DNA of 64,000 nucleotides from positions 60,918-124,917 of the forward strand of contig CASGEC010000003.1 in NCBI GenBank assembly GCA_949300365.1, in the 5' to 3' direction. The first letter of the stretch is position 1, and every line of letters begins with the position of its first letter. This DNA comes from an uncultured Bacillota bacterium (GTDB lineage: Bacteria; Bacillota_I; Bacilli_A; RFN20; CAG-288). Both the position numbers and the translations under genes were made by a program. The notes beneath the pieces were generated by a model that was not told the origin of the DNA, ran no database searches, and worked only from the letters and a program-made list of their open reading frames with translations. Of this stretch, positions 17,334-26,028 are shown piece by piece.

Positions 17334-18875
17334 TCAGATGACGGCTAGGACGAGGTAGAGGAGAGAGACTGCCGGAGCGGCAATGGTCGTGGGATTGAAG
17401 CTTGTCCACTGCCTTCTGGCAAGGCGGATGACCGCATCGAAGATAAGACCGAGTCCAATACCCAGGGCGAAGTCGCCAAGGATGACCATGCCAACAAGAG
17501 TGGCGGCAAAGGGAATGAGCTCATCGATGTTGTGGACATCGACCTTTCTGAATCCGCGGAGCATGTCCAAGGCAGCAAGGGCGACCATCAAATCGGCAAA
17601 GGCAAAGACATCCTGGGCATAGGCCTGAAGCTTGACTTCGCTCTCGCTGATCCACATACCGACACCATGGGTCTGGGTGGCAGTCAGGGCGAAGACAGCC
17701 CAAGTGAAGAGGCAGACGAAGAAGCCGATAGCGGCAATGACGGAACTGAGCCCGGTCTTGGCCTCGTTGTCGCTGCTGACCGCAGAGGATGCGGAGACGG
17801 TGCTGATCGGAGCACCCAGGATTGGGGCGACGACGTTGATGGCGGAGGTGATGAGGAAGACGCGCCTTTCGTTGTCGACGATTATCTCGTCAGTGAGATA
17901 GTCGCCGGCTTCGGCGACGGCATTGAGGTTGCTGACATTGGTATAGAGGGAGAGGACGAGGAAGACGATGACGCCCTGGATGAAGACAAGGGCCGGGTTT
18001 CCGCCGTTTTCGATCAGGGCCGAGAAGTCAAATCCCTTGGTGAAGCACATGCCCCAGTCGACGGAGGAGAAGCCCAGGGAGATGTTGTAGGGGAGAGCGC
18101 CATCGGTGGCGATGATGAGGTTGAGACGTTCGTAGACGACGATGGTCGCCGTGGATCCGCCGATGAAGCTGGCCATGTAGAAGAGGATGCCACCGGCCCA
18201 CATGAGGCCAAGCAGCGTCCCGAAGAGGCGGAAGGTCGCCTTGCGGACATGGAAGATCTTCATGCAGACAAAGGCGATCGAGGCAAGGACCATGAGGAGG
18301 AAGTAGAAGCCCTGGAGATCCATGGAGCCGACATTGGAGATGACGTTGTCGGAGATGAAGCCGGCATGGCTGAGGGCCTGGATCATCGTGAAGAGACAGA
18401 CGCCGATAGGAAGGGCTTTGCGGATGGAAAGGGGAAGGATTGTCGTCAGCTTCTTTCCCAAAGGCGAGATGACGACAGCCAAGGACAGAAGGGCGGAGAA
18501 GAAGGTGATGGTCATCATGTTGGCATAGGTCAATCCGGCATTGGCGGTGATCATCGAGACAAGGGCGGTGGAAAGGGAGAGGTTGCAGCACTGGACGATC
18601 GGACGGTTGAAGAGGATGCCAAGAAGGAGGGTACCGATGAAACTCACCAGGGCGACGGCAAGATAGCTTCCGGCATAGCTTCCATAGGCCTCGCCGATGA
18701 TCTGGGTATTCATCAGGAAGGCGGCGACGGCGATCAGGAAGCTTCCGATTCCGGCTCCGATCTCGCTGCGGATGGTTGATCCGCGCTCATAGACGTGGAA
18801 GAAGGAGCCGATGGCCTTGGAAACCTTGCTGGGTTCCCGCGTCTTTACGGCAATGGCGTTTTCGGCTGCGGACAT
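17334..18875 (-). CDS. NCS2/AzgA-like permease
   Basis: 513 residues with about 12-14 helices. Similarity to the AzgA branch of nucleobase transporters is seen in LSIRKALPIGVCLFTMIQALSHAG (split, ~150-173), in the LVLSLYTNVSNLNAVAEAGDYL block (~300-322), in GAPISTVSASSAVSS (~350-365; AzgA has GTSTVTTYVESAAG here) and in the last helix pair. Family members import purines or related bases by proton symport. It lies 1 base after the GH3 gene, whose last codons carry its GGAGG. A nucleobase-type carrier in a glycosidase operon is odd: it may take up the aglycone freed by the GH3 enzyme, for instance a nucleoside or plant glucoside product. Substrate unknown. Confidence 0.75.
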   Translation of the reverse strand: MSAAENAIAVKTREPSKVSKAIGSFFHVYERGSTIRSEIGAGIGSFLIAVAAFLMNTQIIGEAYGSYAGSYLAVALVSFIGTLLLGILFNRPIVQCCNLSLSTALVSMITANAGLTYANMMTITFFSALLSLAVVISPLGKKLTTILPLSIRKALPIGVCLFTMIQALSHAGFISDNVISNVGSMDLQGFYFLLMVLASIAFVCMKIFHVRKATFRLFGTLLGLMWAGGILFYMASFIGGSTATIVVYERLNLIIATDGALPYNISLGFSSVDWGMCFTKGFDFSALIENGGNPALVFIQGVIVFLVLSLYTNVSNLNAVAEAGDYLTDEIIVDNERRVFLITSAINVVAPILGAPISTVSASSAVSSDNEAKTGLSSVIAAIGFFVCLFTWAVFALTATQTHGVGMWISESEVKLQAYAQDVFAFADLMVALAALDMLRGFRKVDVHNIDELIPFAATLVGMVILGDFALGIGLGLIFDAVIRLARRQWTSFNPTTIAAPAVSLLYLVLAVI

Positions 18876-18876
18876 G

Positions 18877-21800
18877 TTACTCTTCCTCCTTTCTCAAAGG
18901 GGTCGTCTCTTTTTCCTTGCGGACGATGGGAAGGACGATGAAGAAGACGGCAATCGCACCCATGCCGACACCGAGGACGACGTTCAGGGCGATCTGGATG
19001 TTCCGCCAGGATTCATCGGGCACGGAGGCAATCTGGGCAGCGTGGCAGTTCTGGTAGAGCATGTGCTTCATGACGTTGCGGAGGAGATAGCGGCCATAGT
19101 TGGTCGTAGTGGCATCGCCTTCCTGCTCGAAGTAGGTCGTGATGGAAGAGCCGCCAAGCTGTCCCTCCGTGCCGCCGAAGAGACCGGCACCCGGCGTCAG
19201 GACCCACGGATAGGGGCCGACACCATCGGTGATAAGAAGGCCGTTGAAGCCCCACTCGCCGCGGACGATGCCCTGATAGACACCTTCATGGGACCAGGAG
19301 ATACCGACACGGTTGAGGGCACCCATGATACCGAGGGCGCCTTCGCCGGCGTGGAAGGTACCATCCGTCATGTCCTCGTTGGGGACGAAGATGTTCTGGG
19401 TGGCGATCTCATAGTCCTTCAGATAGATTTCCCTGGCAGCCTGTTCGGAGAGCCAGGTGATGTTTCCGTCACGGTTGGTATCGTTGTCGTTGAAGGCCAT
19501 GTGCTTGATGAAGACGATGATGCCTTCGCTCTGCAGTCCGGCGACTTCCGCCGCACCGATCATGCCGCCGAGAAAACCGTCTTCGGAGAAGTATTCGAAG
19601 TTGCGGCCGCCATAGGGGGTCCTGTGGGTATTCATGGCCGGGGCATAGGCACCGCCGATACCGTTCTTCTTGGACTGGTGCGCATAGACCTGTCCCATCT
19701 TGTACATGAGGACGGGATTCCAGGTCGAGGCATTGACAACAGCGCTTGTGAACCACGTGGAAGCCGTATAGGTGTTCTGTCCGTTTCCGCTCTCGCCCGG
19801 GCCATCGACGACGCTCATCCTCTCCTTGCCGACGCTTTCGACGGCAGGTGTCTGCCAACCAAGGCCACCCTGGACGGCAATCTGTTCCTCAAGGGTCGTC
19901 TGGTCGACAAGGTAGGCCCAGATCTCGTTGTCGTAGCTTGCGGTCTTGAGGGCCGGGCAATTGACATCAAGGGGCATCTCTGTCTCTTCCTGGGTGATGA
20001 CGTACTGGCCGTATTCATCGATGAGGGGATCGCCGTTGGCATCGACCTCGAGGTAGTACTTGGCACCGTAGTCGATGACGTGCTCCTCGTTGACATCGTC
20101 GAAGAAGTAACGGTCGTCATCCTGGGTCAGTCCTTCCCAGTTCTCGCCGTCTGAATAGGCCTGATAGGAAGAACCGCCGATATACTTCTTGACGGTCTTC
20201 GTCACCTTCTCGCCGTGCTCATAGGTCTGATAGGTATAGTCGACGCTTTCAAGGGCCGGGCAGGCAAGGGCTTTTACGGCCTCATCCTTGAGGGCTTCGG
20301 TCTTGCAGTTGGATTCATGCGTCATGATGGTCTTCATGCCGGAAGCGAAATTGCTCCGGGAAAGATAGCCATCGAGCATGTTGCCATCGCCGGCATCGGC
20401 ATCGCTCATGCGGACCTTGGCAACTTCATGGTCGTTTTCACGGGCGCCGACACCTTCCTCGTTGTAGTAAAGGGAGCTGCCAAGGCTTGCCTTGACCGGT
20501 TCGGTATAGTCCTCATGGGCATTCTTGCCGATGTGGAACTGATAGTCGCCCTGCTCAAGGACATAGCATCCCATGCCGTAGTTATCAAAGGAAGCCAGGT
20601 CATCGGTATCGAAATTGATGGTGACATCCTCGCTCTGGCCGGCCTCAAGGACCTGTGTCTTGTCAAAGCCGATGAGGACCTTCGCCGACTTCTCAAGGCC
20701 GCGACCCTTGATACCGCAGTTGGAATCGGTATTGTAGGGGGCTTCCAGGTAGAGCTGGACGACTTCCTTGGCCGGTGTCTTTCCGGTATTGGTGACGCGG
20801 ACGGTGATGGAATTGTCGCCATGGGCGTCAAGGGAGACATCGCTATTGATGACTTCCTGGGAAAAAGTCGTGTAGCTCAAGCCATAGCCGAAGGGATACT
20901 GGACGACTTCGTCGTATCCGGAAGCCGTGCCGTTCTTCCAGGCGTGGCTTGTGAAGTCGCTCGAATCGAAATAGCCCATCTTGTCGGCCGTTTCATAATA
21001 GCGGTAACCGACATAGATTCCTTCCTCATACTGGTAGTAGCCGAAGTTGGTGGACTTGTCATAGCCGGAAACGATCTCGTTGACGTTGGTGTACTTGTTG
21101 TCGTCGTTGTTGTAGAAGGAAGGCATCGTCGAGTGGTCATAGGCATAGGTATCGGCAAGCCTTCCGGAAGGAGCGACCTCGCCGGTCAACACCTGGGCAA
21201 CGCCGACAAGTCCGGCCTCGCCCGGATGGCCAATCCACAAGCAGGCATCGACACCGTATTCTTCCTTCTCGATCTCGCCAAGTTCGACGGCAGCGGAGGA
21301 ATTGATAAGGACGATCGTCTTCTTGTAATGCTCGTTGCAGAACTTGAGAAGGTCCTTCTCATCCTGGGAAAGCTGGAGATAGGTCGTGCCCGTGGAGGCT
21401 TTGCCATCGCCATCGTAGTCCATGACAGGGGAAGCACCTTCGGCACCCGAGCGGGCAAAGGTGACGATGACAACGTCGTTATAGCCTTCATTTGCGATAT
21501 CGGAGCTGTAGTGGTTGTCATAGACCGAGCGGGAGAATTCGCAGACTCTAAGGTATCCGCCCCAGTCGCCGCGGCCGTAGTTGTCCTTGTTGTTGACATA
21601 GTCGGAGCCCTTGAACGTCGCTTCCGTTCCATCACCAAGATGGCCGACGTATTCGCCGCTGGTATCGACGTTTCTGGCACCGCCGACAGCCGTCTCGAGC
21701 CAGTTCCAGGCTTTCTCGTTGACATCGAGATACTTTTCCTTGGAGGCCGAGTCGCCATCGACTTTCGAGCCATCGAAGGCTTCCTTCATCGTATAGGTGT

Positions 21801-22161
21801 GTTCATCGTACTTACCGCCGGCCGATCCCGTACCGCCGTTGATGTAGTTGTAGGACTGGGCGCCGAGGATCGTGACCTTCTGTCCCTTGGCCAGAGGCAG
21901 GGCGTTGTTCTCGTTCCGGAGCAGGACGGCACCTTCGGACTCGATCTCACGGGTGATTTCGCGTCCCTCGGCCAGACACTCCTCGACAGAGTAGGCACCT
22001 TCTTCGCCACCTTCCGTACCCGAATTCGTCGACGTGGATCCGCCGAGGTAGTTGCTCAAGGTGTCTCCGTATTCCTCAAGAAGTACGTTCGAGCAAGCCA
22101 CGACCAGACCCAGACCGACGAGAAGACGGGCACCCATCGCAATCTTTTTGGCTTTCCGCAT
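18877..22161 (-). CDS. Membrane-anchored GH3 beta-glucosidase with swapped domain order
   Basis: 1094 residues. An N-terminal hydrophobic segment (~8-25) and a C-terminal helix (~1060-1083) followed by a basic tail anchor it; the enzyme faces outward. Domain order is reversed from most GH3 enzymes: the alpha/beta C-domain comes first (EGAVLLRNENNALPL ~75; HPGEAGLVGVAQVLTG ~310), then the fibronectin-like domain (~430-560), an insert (~600-740), and last the TIM barrel with SVVDGPGE, IKHMAFND (Lys-His, Asn-Asp) and the nucleophile Asp ~979 in LLITDGVG. The same order is known in Ruminococcus albus-type enzymes. First gene of an operon with the NCS2 permease and lipoprotein. Likely cleaves terminal beta-glucosyl residues outside the cell. 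Confidence 0.87.
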   Translation of the reverse strand: MRKAKKIAMGARLLVGLGLVVACSNVLLEEYGDTLSNYLGGSTSTNSGTEGGEEGAYSVEECLAEGREITREIESEGAVLLRNENNALPLAKGQKVTILGAQSYNYINGGTGSAGGKYDEHTYTMKEAFDGSKVDGDSASKEKYLDVNEKAWNWLETAVGGARNVDTSGEYVGHLGDGTEATFKGSDYVNNKDNYGRGDWGGYLRVCEFSRSVYDNHYSSDIANEGYNDVVIVTFARSGAEGASPVMDYDGDGKASTGTTYLQLSQDEKDLLKFCNEHYKKTIVLINSSAAVELGEIEKEEYGVDACLWIGHPGEAGLVGVAQVLTGEVAPSGRLADTYAYDHSTMPSFYNNDDNKYTNVNEIVSGYDKSTNFGYYQYEEGIYVGYRYYETADKMGYFDSSDFTSHAWKNGTASGYDEVVQYPFGYGLSYTTFSQEVINSDVSLDAHGDNSITVRVTNTGKTPAKEVVQLYLEAPYNTDSNCGIKGRGLEKSAKVLIGFDKTQVLEAGQSEDVTINFDTDDLASFDNYGMGCYVLEQGDYQFHIGKNAHEDYTEPVKASLGSSLYYNEEGVGARENDHEVAKVRMSDADAGDGNMLDGYLSRSNFASGMKTIMTHESNCKTEALKDEAVKALACPALESVDYTYQTYEHGEKVTKTVKKYIGGSSYQAYSDGENWEGLTQDDDRYFFDDVNEEHVIDYGAKYYLEVDANGDPLIDEYGQYVITQEETEMPLDVNCPALKTASYDNEIWAYLVDQTTLEEQIAVQGGLGWQTPAVESVGKERMSVVDGPGESGNGQNTYTASTWFTSAVVNASTWNPVLMYKMGQVYAHQSKKNGIGGAYAPAMNTHRTPYGGRNFEYFSEDGFLGGMIGAAEVAGLQSEGIIVFIKHMAFNDNDTNRDGNITWLSEQAAREIYLKDYEIATQNIFVPNEDMTDGTFHAGEGALGIMGALNRVGISWSHEGVYQGIVRGEWGFNGLLITDGVGPYPWVLTPGAGLFGGTEGQLGGSSITTYFEQEGDATTTNYGRYLLRNVMKHMLYQNCHAAQIASVPDESWRNIQIALNVVLGVGMGAIAVFFIVLPIVRKEKETTPLRKEEE

Positions 22162-22212
22162 AGGGTTAACCTTGTTCCTTTCTTCCCTCGTTAGAAAGAG
22201 AGGGAAATTTCG

Positions 22213-22228
22213 TCAAAAGCGCTTTCGA
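22213..22228 (-). promoter_or_regulatory. Palindrome at the GH3 transcription start (LacI/CcpA-like operator)
   Basis: Perfect core AAAGCGCTTT (22216-22225), extended by TC...GA on the flanks. It lies just downstream of the predicted start of transcription, the usual place for a LacI-family or catabolite-repression operator; it differs from the cre consensus at the outer bases. Confidence 0.4.
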
Positions 22229-22238
22229 CATCACGTCC

Positions 22239-22266
22239 ATTCTAGGAAACGACACGCTTTTGGCAA
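22239..22266 (-). promoter_or_regulatory. Promoter of the GH3 operon
   Basis: On the minus strand TTGCCA (22261-22266), 16-base spacer, TAGAAT (22239-22244). Predicted start near 22232, leader of about 70 bases. The direct repeats at 22272-22306 end 5 bp before this -35. Confidence 0.6.
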
Positions 22267-22271
22267 CGAAA

Positions 22272-22306
22272 CGGGAACAAGCGGTCAACAATCGGGAACA
22301 AGCGGT
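22272..22306. promoter_or_regulatory. Tandem direct repeat, candidate LytTR-regulator binding site
   Basis: CGGGAACAAGCGGT occurs twice without mismatch, at 22272-22285 and 22293-22306, a 21-bp period (two helix turns). LytTR response regulators bind paired direct repeats with about this spacing next to -35 boxes. A LytTR regulator gene lies 1.4 kb away in the divergent operon. Minus-strand placement immediately upstream of the GH3 -35 fits activation; the site is also 27 bp upstream of the kinase promoter. Confidence 0.7.
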
Positions 22307-22333
22307 TTTTGAAGAAAGAAAGCCCTTACCCTC

Positions 22334-22363
22334 TTGAAAATGGCCCGGATTCTATCGTATACA
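22334..22363 (+). promoter_or_regulatory. Candidate promoter of the kinase-regulator operon
   Basis: TTGAAA (22334-22339), 18-base spacer, TATACA (22358-22363). Transcription would begin at about 22370, which is the A of an in-frame ATG, again suggesting a leaderless mRNA. Confidence 0.4.
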
Positions 22364-22369
22364 CATGGC

Positions 22370-23728
22370 ATGAGTTATTTTTCTTTCTTCGTCGAGCATT
22401 ACGTCAACCTGTGCTATGGAGCGACTTTCGTCATCACGGAAATCGTGGCCTGCATCGCCATCTCCTTGGTCTTCAATTCCATCAATTTCCGCAATTGGAA
22501 AGACGATCTTGTCCTCCTTGCCGACATCGCCCTCACCTGGTTGGTCCAGTGCTTTGTTCTCTCCTGTCCGACGTTTGCCATCTTCACGGCCATCGGGCAT
22601 CCGGAGTATGCCCAGTACACCCGTTTCTTCCTCTGGCACATCCTGGCCTTCCTCCATCTTCTTCCCTATCTGAAGAAAGAAAGCCTTCCCCTTTTGATCA
22701 CCTGCGCCATGGCTTCCTCGACCCTGGTCGTCATGGCAATCAGCTTCTCGGGGTCCTTGGGCTCCTTCATAACCTCATCCATCGGGGCGCCGAATTCCTT
22801 ATTGGTGGATTGGACTTTGTATATCATCCTTTTTGGCCTTATCGCGCTCATTGTCCTCTTCAAGGTTTTTTCCCCGTTCAAATACCGCTATGTCCAAATC
22901 GCCCCGATTGTCGTCGTCAATATCGCCTTTGTCCTGACCAACATCGCTGCCGATATCATGGCCTGCGTTCCTTCCGAACCCGTTGCCGTCTTCCTGGTCA
23001 TCTTTTCCTTGATCCTCATCGACATGCTCGTCTACGTCATCTTCTATCTGCTGGTCAAAAGCTACAATCGGGTCCTCGACTTCCAGGTCCGGGCGATCAA
23101 GGCCGAGGGCGAAAAGGACCAGCTCTCCCTCTATGCTGCCCAGGCGGAGGAAATCCATGCCCTGCGCCACGACATGAAGAACCGGATCAACATCCTCGAG
23201 AACCTTTATGACAAAGGCGAATACGAGCAGATGCGTTCCTATCTTGAGGATCTCACCAAGGGCATCCACGGGATCCTGGATACCATCGATTGCGGAAATC
23301 CCCTGGTCAGCTCGATCATCAACATGGAAATCGCCAAGGCCAAGGCAAAGAAGATAGCGATACAGCCTCATATCTCCATCCCCAAGACCCTGAGCCTGGA
23401 TAGCCAGGACCTCTCCTCCTTCCTGACCAACGCCTTGGACAATGCCATCGAATACGAGGAAAGAAACAACCTTTCCGAAGCCATAGACGTCTCGCTCTTC
23501 AAGGATGGGGACTATCTTTTCTATACGGTCAAAAACGGCTATCGTCCCCGAAAGGATGGCCTAAGCCTCCTCCATTCCGAAAAGAACGATAGGCGCAACC
23601 ATGGATATGGCGTGAAGATCCTGAGGAACATCGCCTCGAAATACCAAGGTACCTGCAGCTTCGATGCCAAGCAGGATGTCTTTGTCTTCCAGGGCATGCT
23701 GAAACTGAAGACGGAGGAGGGCATATGA
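22370..23728 (+). CDS. AgrC-like sensor histidine kinase (HPK10 type)
   Basis: 452 residues from the ATG at 22370; the frame is open back to a TTG at 22334, so the start is uncertain. About six membrane helices fill residues 8-215, without a recognised sensor fold. The phosphoacceptor His is in EIHALRHDMKNRINIL (~264), followed by a GHKL ATPase: N-box LTNALDNAIEYEE (~350) and a glycine box in NHGYGVKILRNI (~420). This is the layout of AgrC/ComD kinases that sense peptides, though Bacillota also use them for nutrient sensing. Overlaps the regulator gene by 4 bases (ATGA). No signal-peptide gene (AgrD type) was found next to it, so the signal may be a sugar product or cell-envelope cue. Confidence 0.83.
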   Translation: MSYFSFFVEHYVNLCYGATFVITEIVACIAISLVFNSINFRNWKDDLVLLADIALTWLVQCFVLSCPTFAIFTAIGHPEYAQYTRFFLWHILAFLHLLPYLKKESLPLLITCAMASSTLVVMAISFSGSLGSFITSSIGAPNSLLVDWTLYIILFGLIALIVLFKVFSPFKYRYVQIAPIVVVNIAFVLTNIAADIMACVPSEPVAVFLVIFSLILIDMLVYVIFYLLVKSYNRVLDFQVRAIKAEGEKDQLSLYAAQAEEIHALRHDMKNRINILENLYDKGEYEQMRSYLEDLTKGIHGILDTIDCGNPLVSSIINMEIAKAKAKKIAIQPHISIPKTLSLDSQDLSSFLTNALDNAIEYEERNNLSEAIDVSLFKDGDYLFYTVKNGYRPRKDGLSLLHSEKNDRRNHGYGVKILRNIASKYQGTCSFDAKQDVFVFQGMLKLKTEEGI

Positions 23729-24471
23729 GCACGATGGATTTTTCCCTGGCGATCGTCGATGACGATGCCAAGGACAGGAAGATGGTCTTCGAAAAGCTTG
23801 CCGATCTCTTCAAGACCAGGCAGAGGACAGTCCGCATTTCCTCCTTCCCCAACGCCGAAAGCTATCTCATCGCCCTGAATGCCGGCGATACCTTCGATCT
23901 GACTTTCCTGGATATCGAAATGCCCGGAATGGATGGCATCACCATGGCCAAGGAAATGCGGACAGCGGGAAGGAAGAACCGTATCGTCTATGTCTCCAAT
24001 AGGGAAGACCTCGTCTTTGACTCCCTGGAGACAAAACCCTTCGGCTTTGTCCGCAAGAGCCACTTCGAAAGAGACAGCGACAAGGTCATCGATTCCTTTC
24101 TGGAAACGATCAAGGAAGAAGGAAAGTCCGTCTTCCTCCTTGTCTCTGAAGGAAGGCAGATCAACCTCTCTCTCGGGGAAATCATCTACGTCGAAAGCAA
24201 GGGCAAGAAACAGTACTTCCACGTCCTTCACCAGAAAGAGAGCCTTCCGACAAGCCGCACGATGAAGGACATCAAGGGCGAGCTTGAAGACAAAGGCTTT
24301 TTGGAATGCTACAAGGGAATCCTGGTCAACTTCCTTGCCATCAAGGTCATCGGCGAGGATTCCATCCAGCTGAAGAACGGTTCCATCCTCCCCTTGGCCC
24401 GGAGAAAGGCAAACGATTTTCGGAAGGAATACATGTATTTGATGCAGGATAGAATTCAGAACGTCTTTTGA
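23725..24471 (+). CDS. LytTR-family response regulator
   Basis: 248 residues. Receiver domain ~6-125 with acidic pocket VDDD near 11-14, phosphorylated Asp ~63 in FLDIEMPGMDG, and Lys ~113 region in FGFVRKSHF. The C-terminal LytTR DNA-binding domain (~140-240) shows INLSLGEIIYVES, SRTMKDIKGEL, ECYKGILVNFLAI and LPLARRKANDF, all typical. Translationally coupled to the kinase. It should bind the 21-bp-period repeats at 22272-22306 and control the divergent GH3 operon and perhaps its own. Confidence 0.88.
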   Translation: MSTMDFSLAIVDDDAKDRKMVFEKLADLFKTRQRTVRISSFPNAESYLIALNAGDTFDLTFLDIEMPGMDGITMAKEMRTAGRKNRIVYVSNREDLVFDSLETKPFGFVRKSHFERDSDKVIDSFLETIKEEGKSVFLLVSEGRQINLSLGEIIYVESKGKKQYFHVLHQKESLPTSRTMKDIKGELEDKGFLECYKGILVNFLAIKVIGEDSIQLKNGSILPLARRKANDFRKEYMYLMQDRIQNVF

Positions 24472-24563
24472 TACTCTCTCTGCTGTTCCGTTTTCAATGA
24501 TACATTAAAACTTGGTTCTTACTAAGCCTCTCTTTTTCATCTCTTCGCTTTTCCCCTAGCAAG

Positions 24564-24578
24564 GAAAGCGCTACGCTT
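24564..24578. promoter_or_regulatory. Palindrome AAAGCG-CTA-CGCTTT upstream of permease gene
   Basis: Perfect 6-bp arms with a 3-bp centre, lying where the -35 of the promoter below would be. Resembles the core of the palindrome at 22216-22225; a shared regulator is possible but unproven. Confidence 0.3.
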
Positions 24579-24593
24579 TTTCGGACAAGGCCC

Positions 24594-24599
24594 TATAAT
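24594..24599 (+). promoter_or_regulatory. -10 box of the ArsB/NhaD-type permease gene
   Basis: Perfect TATAAT, 69 bases before the start codon; no good -35, which fits an activator- or operator-controlled promoter. Confidence 0.45.
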
Positions 24600-24667
24600 C
24601 ATTGCCATTGCCTTGGAAAAGGAATAACATACTCCATTTGGAATTTCCTTTCGATGGAGACAATCCT

Positions 24668-25969
24668 ATGATTGCAACTTATGTCATCAGCGCCATCACG
24701 ATCGTCAGCATGACGCTGTCCTTCTTCCTCTTCCCGCATGTCACGATCCGGGGCAAGAAACTGGATACCTATTGGATGGTGACTCTGGCCGGAGCCGTCC
24801 TCCTTCTTCTGACCCATATTTCGACGGATAGCGATATCCTCCACCTTTTCATCGAGAACAACAACACGAACCCGCTCAAGATCATCGTCCTCTTCCTCTC
24901 CCTGACCTTCATTTCCAAGTTCCTGGATGCCGTCGGCCTTTTCGGCTTTCTGGCAACCCGGGTCGGAAGGATCGGAAACGGAAACCAGCTTGTCCTTTTC
25001 TCTGTCTTCTATCTCCTTGTCTCTGCCCTGACGATTGCGACCAACAACGATATCATCATTATCGTCACGCCGATCATCATCTACTTTGCCAGGGCCTGCA
25101 AGGCCAATCCCATTCCCTACCTGGTGATGGTCTGCTTTGTCCTCAACACGCTTTCGACGACCTTCCTGACGACCAATGTTTCCAATCTCTATCTGGGATC
25201 CTTTTTCGGCATCACCTACTTCGACTATTTCCAGCATCTGACCCCTATCTCCCTGCTTTTGATGGTCCTTCTTTACCTCCTTCTGATCCTTGTCTTCCAT
25301 AAGCAGCTTCTTGTCCGGATCAATCCGGAAGTGGAGAAGGAACCGATAAAGGACAGATTCCTTCTTGCCATCGGCCTTTTTGCCTTGGCCGGGACAACCC
25401 TCCTTCTGATCCTGAGCAATGTCATCGCAATCGAGATGTATCTCATCACCCTGGCCTTTGCCCTTTTCGACCTTCTTGTCGCCATCGCCTACTGCTTCTT
25501 GAAAAAGAAGGATAAGACCTACGTGACAAAGCCCTTGAAGTCCTTGCCCTATGAGTTCATCCCCTTCCTCACTTCCATGTTCGTCATCATTTCCGCACTC
25601 AACGAAACGCCGCTTCTCTCCCAGATCGGTGCCCTCTTCAACCAGATCGAATCCCCGGCTATGCAGACATTCGCCTATGGTGTCACAAGCGCCCTCAGCG
25701 CCAACCTCGTCAACAACGTCCCGATGTCCCTTCTCTTCGGCGATATCCTGAATGCGGCAGGCACGACCAATCTCGACAGCGTCTATGCCTGTATCCTGGC
25801 AAGCAACGTCTGCGCCTTGATCACGCCCTGCGGTGCCCTTTCCTCCCTCATGTTCATCCGCATCTGCAAGGAAAACGATGTTCCCTTCGGCTATGGCGCC
25901 TATCTGAAATACGCTCCCTTAGGCATCATCCTCCTTCTCTCCGGAATCGGCTTGATCCTGGCCTTCTAA
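24668..25969 (+). CDS. ArsB/NhaD-type (ion transporter superfamily) permease
   Basis: 433 residues from the ATG at 24668, preceded by GGAGAC; the upstream extension to 24602 has no site. Eleven or so helices. IT-superfamily signs are the two re-entrant regions SALTIATNNDIIIIVTPII (~118-136) and SANLVNNVPMSLLFGD (~345-360), plus TPCGALSSLMFIRI near 390. Members export arsenite, exchange Na+/H+ or take up dicarboxylates; no arsenic genes lie nearby, so a sodium or organic-anion role is as likely. Single gene, convergent with the CocE-like gene. Confidence 0.78.
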   Translation: MIATYVISAITIVSMTLSFFLFPHVTIRGKKLDTYWMVTLAGAVLLLLTHISTDSDILHLFIENNNTNPLKIIVLFLSLTFISKFLDAVGLFGFLATRVGRIGNGNQLVLFSVFYLLVSALTIATNNDIIIIVTPIIIYFARACKANPIPYLVMVCFVLNTLSTTFLTTNVSNLYLGSFFGITYFDYFQHLTPISLLLMVLLYLLLILVFHKQLLVRINPEVEKEPIKDRFLLAIGLFALAGTTLLLILSNVIAIEMYLITLAFALFDLLVAIAYCFLKKKDKTYVTKPLKSLPYEFIPFLTSMFVIISALNETPLLSQIGALFNQIESPAMQTFAYGVTSALSANLVNNVPMSLLFGDILNAAGTTNLDSVYACILASNVCALITPCGALSSLMFIRICKENDVPFGYGAYLKYAPLGIILLLSGIGLILAF

Positions 25970-25993
25970 AGAGTTTAGAAAGCATCCTAAAAG

Positions 25994-26013
25994 GATTTCG
26001 GCAGAGCGAAATC
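25994..26013 (-). terminator. Shared terminator between convergent genes
   Basis: GATTTCG/CGAAATC, 7-bp stem with loop of 6; on the minus strand followed by CCTTTT, serving the CocE-like gene. It also follows the permease gene on the plus strand by 24 bases. Confidence 0.55.
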
Positions 26014-26028
26014 TTGATCTAATTGTCT

